Source: Bugulina stolonifera (lineage: Eukaryota; Bryozoa; Gymnolaemata; Cheilostomatida; Bugulidae). Taken from it: a stretch of DNA of 64,000 nt. The stretch covers positions 9,868,501 to 9,932,500 of the forward strand of contig OW285190.1 of assembly GCA_935421135.1 (NCBI GenBank), in the 5' to 3' direction. Below are positions 12,537 to 24,398 of the stretch, in pieces. The first letter of the stretch is position 1. Each line of letters begins with the position of its first letter. The position numbers and the translations under genes were made by a program. The notes beneath the pieces were generated by a model. It did no database searches. It was given only the letters and a program-made list of their open reading frames with translations, and was not told where the DNA came from.

Positions 12537-12900
12537 ATGCCACCTGAACCATCGGCTACGTTCTGCACCCCCGATCTGTTAAAACTGTTTGTTACATCTA
12601 CGCCATCAGACCCCAGTTCAACAACCGACACGCAGCCTGCCTCTCAATCTGGAATGAAGTACATGTAAGTTGTGATTATTTATTATTTATTTTATAATAA
12701 ATACGATATTTGATTCTGAAGTAGTATTTTAGTTTGCATTCTAGCACTACTATTTTATTTCACATGAGTAATATGTGGTCTGAAGTTATACGATGGTCCT
12801 TGTATTGTATTATGGAACACATGCATATGCACCCGATTTAACTTACAGCTGTAAATATTTCAGGAAAAGGGAGAGAGATAAATTACTAAAAGAAGAGTAA
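12537..12900 (+). CDS. small two-exon hypothetical protein, 54 aa (candidate)
   Basis: Exon 12537-12664 starts MPPEPSATFCTPDLLKLFV, continues Ser/Thr/Pro-rich and ends AT|GTAAGT. Exon 12864-12900 follows the acceptor TATTTCAG and completes MKRERDKLLKEE and stop in the matching phase. Stops lie just upstream of the ATG in the same frame, but a preceding exon cannot be excluded: a CTACCTTCAG acceptor-like site sits about 25 bases upstream. No family recognised. Evidence is limited to the ATG, good splice signals and phase agreement. Confidence 0.35.
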
Positions 12901-13079
12901 TCGAACAATTACTAAGATGCTGTGAGTATATTAATTAAATATAGTAGCTGTTATTGTACATACTTACTGATATTATATAATATGTTTTTATAGCAATCAT
13001 GCATTTTAGTTTTTCGTGTTTTCTTTGTCTTTATTCTCTGAGCAAAACTTCTGTTATCCTTCTCGTCTCGCTAAATGGA

Positions 13080-13207
13080 AATATAATATCTAACACATTG
13101 GATTACATAAATAACATTGACCTAATGCCTGATTCAGAAGAATATTCTTCTGAATCAGGCATTAGGTCAATGTTATTTATGTAATCCAATGTGTTAGATA
13201 TTATATT
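13080..13207. repeat. 128-bp perfect palindrome
   Basis: Two 64-base arms meet with no spacer at the centre AGAAGAAT|ATTCTTCT. I compared both arms base by base and found no mismatch. The symmetry breaks at 13079/13208. It would extrude as a perfect hairpin. A spurious 61-codon open frame crosses it. Confidence 0.95.
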
Positions 13208-13915
13208 ATGAAAAATCAAGAGGGAATATCAATAACTTCTGTTTATGAATAACTAAGTAGTTTATGAGCGGAGTGAGTAGCTATAATGTTGATAGTAATA
13301 CTGTTATAGCACCTGTACTGTGCTACAGCTACATTTATATAAATAATGTAGATGTAGTATTGACTATTACATTTATATAACTTTCTAGATCTGCATGTAC
13401 ATTGTACATGAAATATTCTATAACTATTCTATAGCAAATTCAATTGTTTAAATTTGCCAGACTCTTACTTACATACAGTTTGAGGTCATTGCTTCGATCA
13501 TTAGTGGAACTTTAAAGACTTTATCAACTTGTACATAGACTTGCATAGAAACATCACCTTGAAGTCTAAAACCAATGTATTAAATATACACACGTATCGT
13601 TGTATAAACAAAACTGTATGAACTACCTGAAATACTGTATATAAAACAAATTAATGACAATACTATGATAGTACAACAATATAATTACTGACCTTATATT
13701 TCTTATGGGATTTTGGCTTTATATAACTTTATAACTGCGTAACTTTAAAATACTTTGCAAAATACATAGATTATGTTACTGTAGACAGCTTGCAGCTAAT
13801 TCAAAGTTTTGCTGCTGACTGTGACACAACGCAGAATGCAATGCCATGATTGGCCAATCAGAATGGACCTACCATCCTCAACCAATCCCAGTCAAACACA
13901 CGTCCAAGGCATGGC
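13208..13915. other. AT-rich non-coding stretch
   Basis: No exon, RNA gene or element end supported on either strand. Confidence 0.4.
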
Positions 13916-14045
13916 ATAAGCATCATTAAGCACTGCACCACGTAGAAAAACCAATGCACAAGTTTTAGAAATATCCACAAGTGGCATTAAGCACTGCATC
14001 ACGTAGACAGCTCAGTGCAAAAGATGCAGAAATATTTACATAATA
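13916..14045 (+). repeat. diverged tandem duplication of about 65 bp
   Basis: CATTAAGCACTGCACCACGT and CATTAAGCACTGCATCACGT recur about 65 bases apart. Each is followed by a matching stretch with CAATGCACAAG or CAGTGCAAAAG and then AGAAATAT. Two copies with scattered substitutions. Confidence 0.7.
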
Positions 14046-14764
14046 TGCATCATTTCCAATACACGTGTAGATATTATAGTATGCAATATAGATTATTAGT
14101 TGTCAGACACTTTACCTGTACATCTAACCTGTACACAAGTTGCAATTGCTGTTGGATGAAAATGTAATGTTCAAAGCAAAAGTGCGGAAAACAGAAGTTT
14201 TATTTTTTGAATACCCTATACCCCTCCAGAATAGGACAGGCACCAAGATTCTTTGCAGCCTCCTCACGGGGCACTGCACCTTGCAAGCACACCTTTTCCT
14301 CATTGGACAAAGCTTCACACTCACTTGCATATGTCTACAAGATGATAAAACTATACAACACTACCTATATAGATGTCATTTATACAAGCATCTCAGAGCT
14401 CGGATACCACCTAATCCAAAGAACTATAATATAATGCTTAAGTACGTACACCTCAGCCGCAGACTGTCAACATTAACATAAGACAATCACCACAACAGAG
14501 ACAATTAGCCATAACAACCAGAAACCTGTGTTTTACATGAACTGTACATTACATTATATTACTCTCATCGTATTATTTAGATCATTGCTTATCACTATGT
14601 GCTCACGAAGAAGTTATCTATAATCTCAATCAAAAAATTTGATGCACGCAAAGAAATACTATATTTTATTTTATTTTTCTATCACAAAACATTTTCTCAC
14701 TTTACTGTTATTTCTCAACCAACTTGCCTGCATTTAGAGGTACAAAATAAAGATTACTATTACT

Positions 14765-14765
<1 letters not shown>

Positions 14766-14806
<41 letters not shown>

Positions 14807-14813
14807 ACCACCA
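14766..14813. repeat. (GCC)n/(ACC)n microsatellite
   Basis: A pure run of CCG/GCC triplets passes directly into ACC triplets. It produces poly-Arg and poly-Gly open frames on the two strands, which are not believed to be genes. Confidence 0.95.
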
Positions 14814-14943
14814 CTACTGTCAGATATGACATCGACAACATTTATTTTAGATATTTTATGATAGCAAAGTGTAGGAGATACAAGTAGACAAATAGAATAC
14901 CAGCCAGGTATACACAAATAAACAGCCAAGATTCAATGGAAAA

Positions 14944-15195
14944 TTTCTACTATACAAGTAGAATTAGTTCACTAGCTTTTATTAAAAAGTAATATCATGT
15001 CTAATGACAGCCGCACCAGCCATAACATTTATATCGCTATGGCCAAATGCCAATATATCGCGCTACATAGAGTATCAGCCAATCACAGCAAAGCATACCC
15101 ATTATTTAGTAGGGTTTCTACTATACAAATAGACTTAATTCTCGAATATCATAATAACAACAGATCCAGCCATAACATTTTTATTGCTATACTCT
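14944..15195 (+). repeat. diverged tandem duplication, spacing about 170 bp
   Basis: TTTCTACTATACAAGTAGA near 14945 recurs as TTTCTACTATACAAATAGA near 15116. Each is followed about 65-75 bases later by CCAGCCATAACATTT and then AT(C/T)GCTAT. The order is the same in both copies. Confidence 0.55.
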
Positions 15196-15935
15196 ATATA
15201 TATTATATATATTGAGAGGAATTGGAACCCATACACTTATAGCTACCAGGATAACTTGCTCATAGTAAATTTTTAGCAGATAGACATTGAATAAAATTAA
15301 TACTAATTTTTCTTTATGATATTTCCAAAAATAACACAGATACACAATAAATAACTGGAATATTAATTAGAATACCGACACAACATGATCACCCACAAGG
15401 TCACTGCCTGGTTATTATGGGACACATACACAGATGAGAATACATGTATACAGTGATCATGTACGTGTATATGTATGAGATTAAATTTTGCTCAGCACCA
15501 TTTTTATAAATAGCCTAATTAACAGGTACATTATATAAGTTTGGAACCCAGGCCCAAGCTAGGTAGTTGAAAGGCCACATTACACATATTAAATTAGCAG
15601 AAGAAAATATAAATATAGTAGAGAGAGTAGGAGACTAGTAGGTTAAATACACAAATTTTATATATTTTGAGCAAGACACTTGGCTATCATAGTAATATAT
15701 TATTAGAAAAGCAGGGCTTGGTGTGATACATTATAATTATATATTAGAGAATAACAGCATAAAGTATAGTTTCATACTGCATGGAGTAGTAAAGCAGTAA
15801 GGATATAATGACATGACATGGTAGTCAACATGTTTGGTAGGTGAACTAGTAATTAGTGTCATAATTTTTGAAATTCTTGTAAGAACACTGTGTGTCAATA
15901 AGTGCACAAACTTCTAGAACATTCATATACACATT

Positions 15936-16088
15936 ATGGTTAGTATGCAGAAACTCTTTCTCTTTACAGCGTTAGTTGGCATACGTTTGAAGGATGAGGT
16001 CACAGAACTAATGGAATTCCCGGAATGGTTAACTGCCAAGCTGAAAGATAAACACACTAGACTAATGACTCGAGTCTATAGGAGATGA
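15936..16088 (+). CDS. 50-codon reading frame or terminal exon (candidate)
   Basis: Reads MVSMQKLFLFTALVGIRLK, then a charged stretch DEVTELMEFPEWLTAKLKDK ending RVYRR and TGA. The part after residue 11 has convincing amino-acid composition. CTCTTTACAG directly in front of it is a good splice acceptor, so it may instead be a terminal exon starting at 15969. Family unknown. Confidence 0.3.
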   Translation: MVSMQKLFLFTALVGIRLKDEVTELMEFPEWLTAKLKDKHTRLMTRVYRR

Positions 16089-16277
16089 TGACATGCATTA
16101 CACAAACAAGAAGCAATCCAAGGAATGCTGTATGAAACATAGATATGAGTGACTCATGGATTGCAACTTGTTTGCTGACTAAAATGGGAAATCAAAAATC
16201 CCAAAATATGATGTAAGGCTTAAGAAATAGTATACATCCTCCTATAATATCGATTGCTGCTGACATGGAAAACCCAG

Positions 16278-16413
16278 GAGAAGGGTATATAAGGAGAGCT
16301 TTTTGAGAGCACAAGCAGAGCACATTGAGAGAGCAGAGAGAGATGAGAGAGCACAAGATGATGATCCAGACAGGGACATACTGGATATAATGATGACATT
16401 AAATAGAGACTAA
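16278..16413 (+). CDS. candidate terminal exon, charged helix
   Basis: After AACCCAG one frame reads RRVYKESFLRAQAEHIERAE and then a highly acidic tail (RDERAQDDDPDRDILDIMMT) to TAA. Composition is protein-like and unlike the surrounding AT-rich DNA. No phase-matched upstream exon was found with confidence. The similarity of RVYRR at the end of the 15936 frame to RRVYKE here may be chance. Confidence 0.3.
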
Positions 16414-17550
16414 TTACACAGTGCTCAAGTGTATCATTGATGATTAATAATTTTTATTGTGCCAATATTCTCTCTGAAGCACAGACTCAGTGTAAGTCTA
16501 TACATATGATATATTCCCTTTATATAAGGAGGCAGACTGACAATTATTGTAGCTGCTATAATCAGAGAGTGAATTATTATTTTTGAAACTGACAGATTGG
16601 AGATAAATTTTTTAGTAAGACAATTACTTATTGTGCGCAGCAATTACAGACACTGATAATATTGGTTTTTGATCGCAAACGGGATTTCAGCACATTGAAC
16701 AATTTATTTGAACTCATATTGAGTGACTTTCATTGAACTATTGATTTGGAGAATTCGAATGAACGAATATTTTTCCAGTGAGAAATTAGTATACATTTCC
16801 ACTGAGGTGTTATAGTACATATACACTCTGAGGCAGTTTAAATATAACAATTCTTAAACAGCAAATTGGCCTGCGAAGTGATTGATTTACCAAGTGAATA
16901 ATTCATAACGTACCTGATACACAGCTCTCTTGAAAGAGATATACTTGAATTGCAGTCGGCTTGATAATACCTGTCGATAGGGTAACACATAGAACACATA
17001 GATTCTCCAGGGGAGGTAGTCCCAATTCTGTCACTCGGATTATTATACTCTACAACATAGAGAGAGTACATTTGTATGTCCACGAGAGGAAATAAATATA
17101 TTGAGTGCATACGTCCTGAGTGCTACCATTACATTTACACATAGAACCTAGAACCAAAGTACACTTGTTTACATAAATTGATTGATCGAATATAGGAGGT
17201 ATAGACACATAATATTGGACCAAAGAGTCATTGTCAAAAGTTATCTTCTCTCAATAGAGATATAATTGACGTGAGAAGACAACTATCAATTAGTGAGACA
17301 AACATTACATGAGAACCAAAGTTGTCTTCTCTTGATTTATTGGAGGTTAACAGGAGAGGATAATTACAAATTACACAGTACATTGCACAAACCATTGAAT
17401 ACAAACACAATCAGTCTATATAATATATACCACATAGAACCATTAGTGTACTAGCATACTTAGTATACGTATACACATATACAATATAACATCACAATAC
17501 ACAATCATATAAATTATTACATTTCCCTCGTGACACTACTACTACCACTA
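16414..17550. other. AT-rich stretch without a supported gene
   Basis: Only short open frames with no homology-like composition on either strand. Confidence 0.4.
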
Positions 17551-17670
<120 letters not shown>

Positions 17671-18191
17671 AACATTACTACTACCACTACATTTTTTAAC
17701 AGTGATGTGAGCAGTCATTGCTCAAAAAACAAATTTCTTGCATAAAAAAACACGGACAATAATATAATAACATACGTGACATCGACATGGTTGTACATGT
17801 AGTCTGTAATACATTGTACATGTACAAGTTATTTGGGATTGAGTTGTCCTCTCTGGCCAATCAAAAGTAAGACGAAAATTTAGCGTAGCATGAACTAAAC
17901 TAGTTCCGATATTCGCTAGTCGCCAACTGTAGTAAGAACTCGAGCGTTCACAACAACAGATTGAACCACAACGGAAGTACCCCACTGTAGGCTGCCATAC
18001 TTTTTTCCATTCTAAGTCCCAATGCAATAATTATATTATTATAAATTATTATGATATCAGTTGGAAGGCCAAATGTCAATTGATTAACGAATGCAAGACC
18101 AATGCTAATGTGATTGCCACCAAATATTCCAATAGTAAAACCCAGTGAGTGAGCCACAATCATACCAATTTGTGAACTTTGATGACTGATA

Positions 18192-18273
18192 TAAAAGTTT
18201 TCTGGTGTATTATTATAATAATACACCAGAAAACTTTTAAAATTAATAATTATTATAATAATTATTAATTTTA
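18192..18273. repeat. two abutting perfect palindromes
   Basis: 18192-18239 is a 48-bp perfect palindrome (arm TAAAAGTTTTCTGGTGTATT continuing to the centre ATTA|TAAT). 18238-18273 is a second, 36-bp perfect palindrome (arm TAAAATTAATAATTATTA) overlapping it by two bases. Together they could form a cruciform pair at the edge of a very AT-rich block. Confidence 0.9.
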
Positions 18274-19104
18274 AATTTAATTTAATAATTATAATATAAT
18301 TATTTAATGTAAATGTTGATAAATGTTTTAATATAAATATAGATAGGCCTATAATTATTTTATAGTTTTAATCTTATTTTTGGACTGAACGAAATAACTA
18401 TTACTATATATATAATATATTATATATATTTTATTAACACTATAATAATGATAGTCTATTAATAATATTTTATTATAGTTAATAGCGAATAGTATAAGTA
18501 TAGTTATAGTGATAGTTATTTATTTACTTTTAGTCTAAAAATTAGAAATGTTTATATATATTAATGTTATATCGAGGAGTAAGATTATTTTATATTAATT
18601 TTAACATTTACAACAATAGTGTGTATTAAATTAATAATAATATTAATATAATAATATAAATATCATGTGCATTAAATAATAATTTTTTGTATTTATTATA
18701 GTTATATTAAATATTCCAAGTTTGGAGCTCAAAACATCAGAGAACTAGTTGTACACCTGACAGTAATTTTTCCCATCATTCCATTGTGGTACGCGTTAAT
18801 AAGCTGTGGAATCGTGCAATTTCGTATGTCCTCTATGCAGGAGATTATGACAAAATCGCATTCTAAAAATCGACCACTTAGTATGTAGTTTGCGCTACGC
18901 CCAGCTACCTAGCCCGACATAGCACAGTTGTTGCAGTAGCTGTTTGTCAAGTGAATGTGCTATTACAGGAAAGTATTATACATGTATATGTTTTTCTCAC
19001 AGTCCCTGTTGTTGCATTTTTTATTAAACTAATAATTAAATAACTATGTATTGGTCATGTATTTTATTCTTATTTCAGTTCCAAGGATTGCTTAGCATTT
19101 CATA
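18274..19104. other. AT-rich block, then 5' flank of RCC1
   Basis: 18274-18720 is almost pure A/T with short inverted words such as TATATATAATATATTATATA. From 18720 base composition becomes normal. This part probably holds the RCC1 promoter and 5' UTR; the polypyrimidine-AG at about 19072-19079 (TTCTTATTTCAG) suggests a 5' UTR intron ends just before the start codon. Confidence 0.5.
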
Positions 19105-22100
19105 ATGCCACCAAAGAAGAGCGCCAGTGCATCTTCGGTATCTTCCAAAAACGCAGCTAAAACTTCAAAAGTGATGAAAGGAAAAGGCAGTCAGAAGAGA
19201 CCATCACCATCAGTATTATCTGGTGGAAGTCCTGCTAAACGACCCAAAGTAGGTTAATGTTGAAATTGTAGAGGTGTCTTGTTGATTCATTACCGAAGTC
19301 GTGGTTATGACACTAACTGAAATGTGAATGGATTATGTTATTATTCCTTTTCCTCAACTTGTGCTTTGTCAAGTACATTTTATATGTACATGTTATTATC
19401 CATCAAAGTGCACAGATACAATATATTCTTGTATTTTAGCCACGATGTTGTTAATATCATACAAAATACAGTTCAGGGTTTGTTCTTACAGTAGTTACAC
19501 TGATTCTCTTTCAACAGGTAGACCATAAATCTCATACAACGACAGCAGGAGTAGTGTTAACTGTTGGAGAAGGAGATGTCGGCCAGTTGGGTCTTGGACC
19601 AGATATCTTAGAGAGGGCCAGAGCTAGTCTAATAGAGCTTCCTTCTAAATGCGTGCAGGTAGTTAATTAGGGCATTGTGTAGCATCTGTCTGTGTTACTC
19701 ATAGTCTCAATGTACCGTTTGTAATAGCCACCAATAGCAGTATTTCCAACTAGTGACCATAAATTGTACAATAAAGGTGTGCGTTCTAATTTTGGAGTAC
19801 GCGATTTTTGCGCACACTTGGCCCGCTTTGAAGAGTTTTAGCTTTACTGTGAAGATTTCATACTACAGTGTATATAGAATGCACATGTTGTTGTGATTTT
19901 ATTACCTCTACGTTTGTTTATGGATGATAGGCAGTAGCTGGAGGCATGCATACTGCGTGTCTCACGGTGGATGGAGATGTATACACATTTGGTTGTAATG
20001 ATGAGGGTGCCCTTGGTAGGAACACCAGTGCAGAAGGTTCTGAGGCTAAACCTGATAAACTTACAACCGACAACAAGTTTGTACAGATCAGTGCTGGAGA
20101 CAGTCACACGGTTAGTCTATTTAAAGAGTTCTGTTCTGTTCACACCTGTAGATATAGTCGTCTAGTTCCCACGGTAGTTATACAACAGAAAGTGTCTACA
20201 CAAAATTGTACTAATTCCTTGTTATCGACTGGATAGTTATATTTCTTATGTATAGCTATTTATTTTCATTGTCTTTATTTTGTAACGTGATCACAATGGG
20301 CAGTCATACAAGCATCTAATATGCATGGTAAATAGATATGCAGATGAATACTCTCTTTTTATACTAGGCCATGCTCACCAGTGATGGGTTACTGTATGCT
20401 TCTGGAACATTCCGAGATGCCAATGGTTCTATAGGTTTAACCGAGAACGGCCCACAGAAGACTGCTGTACACATACCCTGTGCCAAACGCATCGTAAAGA
20501 TAGCCTCAGGGAGTGACCATATTCTAGCTCTCAGTGAGGACGGACACGTCTTCTCCTCAGGTACTCTCCGGACTTCAACCCATGTTACCATGCTATACTT
20601 CTTACAGCTCTAATGTCAATAGGATAGTTTCCATAGTTGTGCTTGTCTATGACTTATATTTACTTGTATGCCTAGTTATATGTCAGAGCTAAGTAGCTTG
20701 TTTGGATTCAACATTTCTCTTCGGTGATGTTAGCAGTGCCACAAGTGCATATATTTGTGCAAACTGTGCACTGTACATGTATTCACAATGTGGATTGTTG
20801 TATTACCATTTAGGGTGTGCTGAGCAGGGCCAGCTCGGTAGAGTTGCAGAATGCTTCGCTACCAGAGGTGGTAGGAAAGGATTAGGTTTGCTACTCTCAT
20901 TGAAAGAAGTACATTTTAGGGGGAACAAAAAGACCAGACATCCAAAGTAAGTAAATATTGTTGTAAGGAGGAAATAGCAAGTTCAATACCCACTGTTGAA
21001 TGAAATAAAACGTCACAGGATTGTTCATTGAGATTTAACAAATGATTCTATATTTTTGTGTACTGTATTTAGTGTGTTGCAGTAAAAGCAACACACTAAA
21101 TACACCAAACCTTCTACTGCTGTCTTCATGAAATGATCTTACTTGTACAGGTTCTCAGATGTGTGGGCAGGTACCTACGTCTCCTTTGCTAAATCTATAG
21201 CAGGTGATGTCTATGCATGGGGTCTGAACAACTACTACCAATTGGGTACAAATGATATGGTAAACAGATTTGTCCCAGAGCTAGTGAGCTCCCTACCTGC
21301 TGATAAGGGGTGGCATTGTGTAGCCAGTGGACAGCACCACACTGTTGCTGTTAACAAGGATGGTTAGTACAGTTATACATGTATAATATACGTATGTATT
21401 AGTTATCCGTTGTCAGTATTCTGCCCAAGGTACGATTATGGTCTTTGCAGTCAGATTTACAAAACACAATTCAAGTTCTATATAAACCCCATTCTACGGT
21501 GACCGCCTCATAATCTGATATCGTTCGATCTAAATGGTAATCAATGTTTGTAGACAATCCAATGAGTTTCACCAGCAGTGAGAAATGACAACTCATAAAT
21601 TACTTGCAAGTTGGAGATATCTGTGTAGCTGTACTTTGCCTATAACTTCTGTCTAATCTTGCTGACTACAGTGGTTAATGCCTCAGTTTTTAAAGATTAT
21701 AACACTAATATCTATTAGTAGGTACATTCTAGATGTTGCTAAAAGTAAAATAACACGCAAAATATTTCATTGAATTTTCAGGTGAGGTGTATAGTATTGG
21801 TAGAGGTACATATGGCCAGTTAGGTTTAGGGGAGTCAAACACAGAAGATGCTAAAGAACCAACATATGTATCTACACTTCCTTCACCATGTATAGCTGTT
21901 GAAGCTAGTTCATCTGTCTCATTCGCTATTACTAGAGATGGGAAGGTAGGATATGCCATCATTATTATGCAACTTACTAGTACATGGTCATAGCACATCT
22001 ATGTTTGGATTGTTCTATTTCCATGTAGCAGCAACTTGCTAGTTAGTGTAACTGTATAACATTTATCCTTTTGATACCAACAAGATTTGCGCTGATACTA

Positions 22101-22373
22101 CCAGGGGAGAACATTTCAAATGCCAACCTGTCTACAAGCAGTAGACCAACTTGGTGGTGACCAATGTATGATCTACTTTAGGCATATGGTTGGGGTATGG
22201 GCACCTGTCAACAGCTAAGTAATGGAGAGGATGAAGATCAGTTTGAACCTAAGGCTATGACAGGTAAACAGTTGGCAGAGAGAGAAGTTCTCACAGTTTC
22301 ATCTGGTGGACAACACACTGTATTATTAGCTAGACAGAAGGTGGATTCTGGTGATGCTACTTCGTCAACATAG
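19105..22373 (+). CDS. RCC1: regulator of chromosome condensation 1 (Ran guanine-nucleotide exchange factor)
   Basis: Eight exons: 19105-19248, 19518-19658, 19931-20110, 20368-20560, 20814-20946, 21151-21362, 21782-21945, 22182-22373. All phases join, giving 452 aa (human RCC1 is 421). RCC1 is the chromatin-bound exchange factor that loads Ran with GTP for nuclear transport and spindle assembly. The N-terminus is a basic Lys/Ser/Pro-rich tail ([22 protein letters not shown]), as expected for nucleosome contact and nuclear import. Seven blades of the propeller can be followed by their hallmarks: [19 protein letters not shown] with [53 protein letters not shown] and [11 protein letters not shown]. 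Several exon borders fall inside blade repeats. AATAAA follows at about 22442. Converges with COMMD5. Confidence 0.96.
21064..21104. repeat. hairpin in RCC1 intron 5
   Basis: Seventeen-base perfect arms TGTATTTAGTGTGTTGC and GCAACACACTAAATACA are separated by a 7-base loop (AGTAAAA). It lies about 45 bases before the exon at 21151. Confidence 0.9.
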
Positions 22374-22783
22374 TCCAAAAATAGACTATAAATTAACTGA
22401 CAGTGCTGAATAATATTAGAATGATGGTTAGGAATGTAGTAAATAAATGGATCTCAGTGTTTTCTATTTTACTATATTCATGGATTGGTATTTTTGAATG
22501 GTCTTGGACCTGCTCTGTTTAATCAAAAGATATTGCAACTACAGATTTTGTGATGGAATTTTGAGATTATTCTTTGTGAAGTCACCACCAGATAATTACA
22601 TGGCAATTTTAGTAACATTTATATTTAGTTACATACTGTCTGACACCTATCAAACAAATTTTTACACCAGCAATGTAAATATTCTTTTTTTAAAATATAG
22701 TAATGGTTATAGGTCCAAATTGTAAAATGGTACATACTTCTATATAAATGAAACCTACAGATATAGAACACAATGAGTTGTTG

Positions 22784-23464
22784 TTAGTCTTGAATCTTCA
22801 ATATGCTCCTGTTTTCCAAATGTTCCATCTCCTTCATTACAGTAGCAACATGGTATCTCAGTTCCTGGAATTTCGTCACTGACAGTTCAAAGCATTTTAC
22901 CTCGCCATTGCACAATGTCATTCTAACAGAAACTGCAGGTTCCAGTACTCTACTTAATGTTGTGGTGGAAATGGCCACATCAATCCTCCATTGAAAGCTT
23001 GATATAGTAGGTCTTCTTGGCACATCCATAATAGTAGCTTGTTCCAATACCTGTCTTCTTGATCCAAATACCGCTGATGAAAGATCATCTATCATCTCTT
23101 TTGAGACATTCATGTTGAGACTGTTTAGGTCATATAAGAAACTTTCTTTGGTTATCGATGCACTACTGCAACGGAATGCAGCTTGGACTATTTTTAATAC
23201 TCCTGAATATATTATGTGAACCTTATCAAGTGGAATGTCATCAGTCACAAGAGCCCCAAACATTTCAGGTTTGAGGACTTTGCCTTCGATGTAAGATACT
23301 GCAAACCTGACCAGCCTTTGAAATGTTGCTCGTTCGACCGATATTGCCTTCATAGCCTTCTTCATGGCAACTATATTAGTTGGAAGCCTGGTTCCATAAA
23401 AGGGAACTCTTTCAAGATCTACTGTTCTGGCTAGGTCCTTTCCTTTAGTTGCTGGTGGAGGCAT
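22784..23464 (-). CDS. COMMD5: COMM domain-containing protein 5
   Basis: Single-exon gene of 226 codons if it starts at MPPPATKGKDLAR, close to the human length of 224. An in-frame Met 19 codons upstream (23521) is possible but gives an unlikely N-terminus. COMMD5 is one of ten subunits of the Commander complex, which works with retromer-like CCC and retriever for endosomal recycling and CUL-ligase control. The helical N-terminal half runs to SAVFGSRRQVLE. The C-terminal COMM domain (about the last 75 residues) holds FQWRIDVAISTTTLSR, CFELSVTKFQELRYHV and MKEMEHLENR, which line up with human COMMD5 rather than other COMMD paralogues. Tail-to-tail with RCC1; head-to-head with the small gene at 23560. 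Confidence 0.94.
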   Translation of the reverse strand: MPPPATKGKDLARTVDLERVPFYGTRLPTNIVAMKKAMKAISVERATFQRLVRFAVSYIEGKVLKPEMFGALVTDDIPLDKVHIIYSGVLKIVQAAFRCSSASITKESFLYDLNSLNMNVSKEMIDDLSSAVFGSRRQVLEQATIMDVPRRPTISSFQWRIDVAISTTTLSRVLEPAVSVRMTLCNGEVKCFELSVTKFQELRYHVATVMKEMEHLENRSILKIQD

Positions 23465-23559
23465 TTTATTATTGGCACGACTATGACTATTCACTACTGA
23501 GCAGCACCGGGTAATAATCACTGAACAATGCTAGGTATCCGGTACGCATAAATTACAAC
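23465..23559. promoter_or_regulatory. probable bidirectional promoter
   Basis: Only about 95 bases separate the start codon of COMMD5 (minus) from that of the small plus-strand gene, so both promoters must overlap here or in the 5' UTRs. No TATA box is evident. Inference from geometry only. Confidence 0.4.
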
Positions 23560-23738
23560 ATGAGTTTCACTAAACACAGTAAGAATAAAACTACCACTGC
23601 AGCTAACTACATGGATGACCTAAGTCAGAGGATAGAGAGAGTCGCAGTGAGTGAGAAAACGAGTTTCGTTTATCAACCTTTCTGTCTTATCTTTCGCAGC
23701 GTCGTGTGATTTCTTGCCAGCCACTCCCAATGCCGTAG
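23560..23738 (+). CDS. 41-aa two-exon micro-protein gene (candidate)
   Basis: Exon 23560-23646 reads MSFTKHSKNKTTTAANYMD, then DLSQRIERVA up to a GCA|GTGAGT donor. After a 53-base intron with the strong acceptor TCTTATCTTTCGCAG, exon 23700-23738 adds RRVISCQPLPMP and stop, phase 0. The protein is basic with an amphipathic helix (YMDDLSQRIERVARRV). The tiny intron with clean signals argues for real transcription, though the second exon could be read differently if a longer product is made. Divergent from COMMD5 and convergent with MED21. Family not recognised. Confidence 0.45.
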
Positions 23739-24398
23739 TACTGACAACAACAATTTTCCCTTTAGATGATCATAACATGTAAAAGCGGCAATGATGCTAA
23801 AAGAGCTCACCTTAGGATTTCAAACAAAATAACCATCAAATTTCACGACTTGGAACAGAAACCATCATAAGGATACTCCCAACCGGAACTCTATGTTTTG
23901 TCACGTGAAGATCATGTGATAAAGTTTTCACGAAAAACGGCAGAAGATGACTCCCATCCATGTTGGCTTCCAATTGGAGAGAAGACAATTTACAATTAGT
24001 GTACCCCAGTCAGTCACATGATCATACAAAATGTATAAAATAATGCAGATATGCAGTCAATACACATCAGCTGTCAACCAACTACATGTAAGATTAGAGA
24101 GCCCCGTGAATGCTAAATGAATCCTAGACCAATAAAGACTCTAAGATACCCAAAATTAGGAAATACACAGAGGCAGAGTTTCACAAAAGAGCTGAATGGT
24201 GGCTGTTATGGTTTTTCACCTTTAATACATAACGTGCCATGTGATATGAATTAGCTGCTTACTCACTCTTCTTTCCACTAACTGTACCAAATATCTAACA
24301 ACAAACATGTACTCCAATATTCCGATTGGGATCTTATAATAAATATTTACAGTTTATTGGGTTACATTATATACAGCAATATTACAAAATTCGGTGGT

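Noticed and set aside
14140..14481. 113-codon plus-strand frame
   Set aside because: Composition not convincing, overlapping frames on both strands are also open, and no domain or splice context was seen.
14708..14929. Poly-Gly frame on minus and poly-Arg/His frame on plus
   Set aside because: Produced by the GCC/ACC microsatellite.
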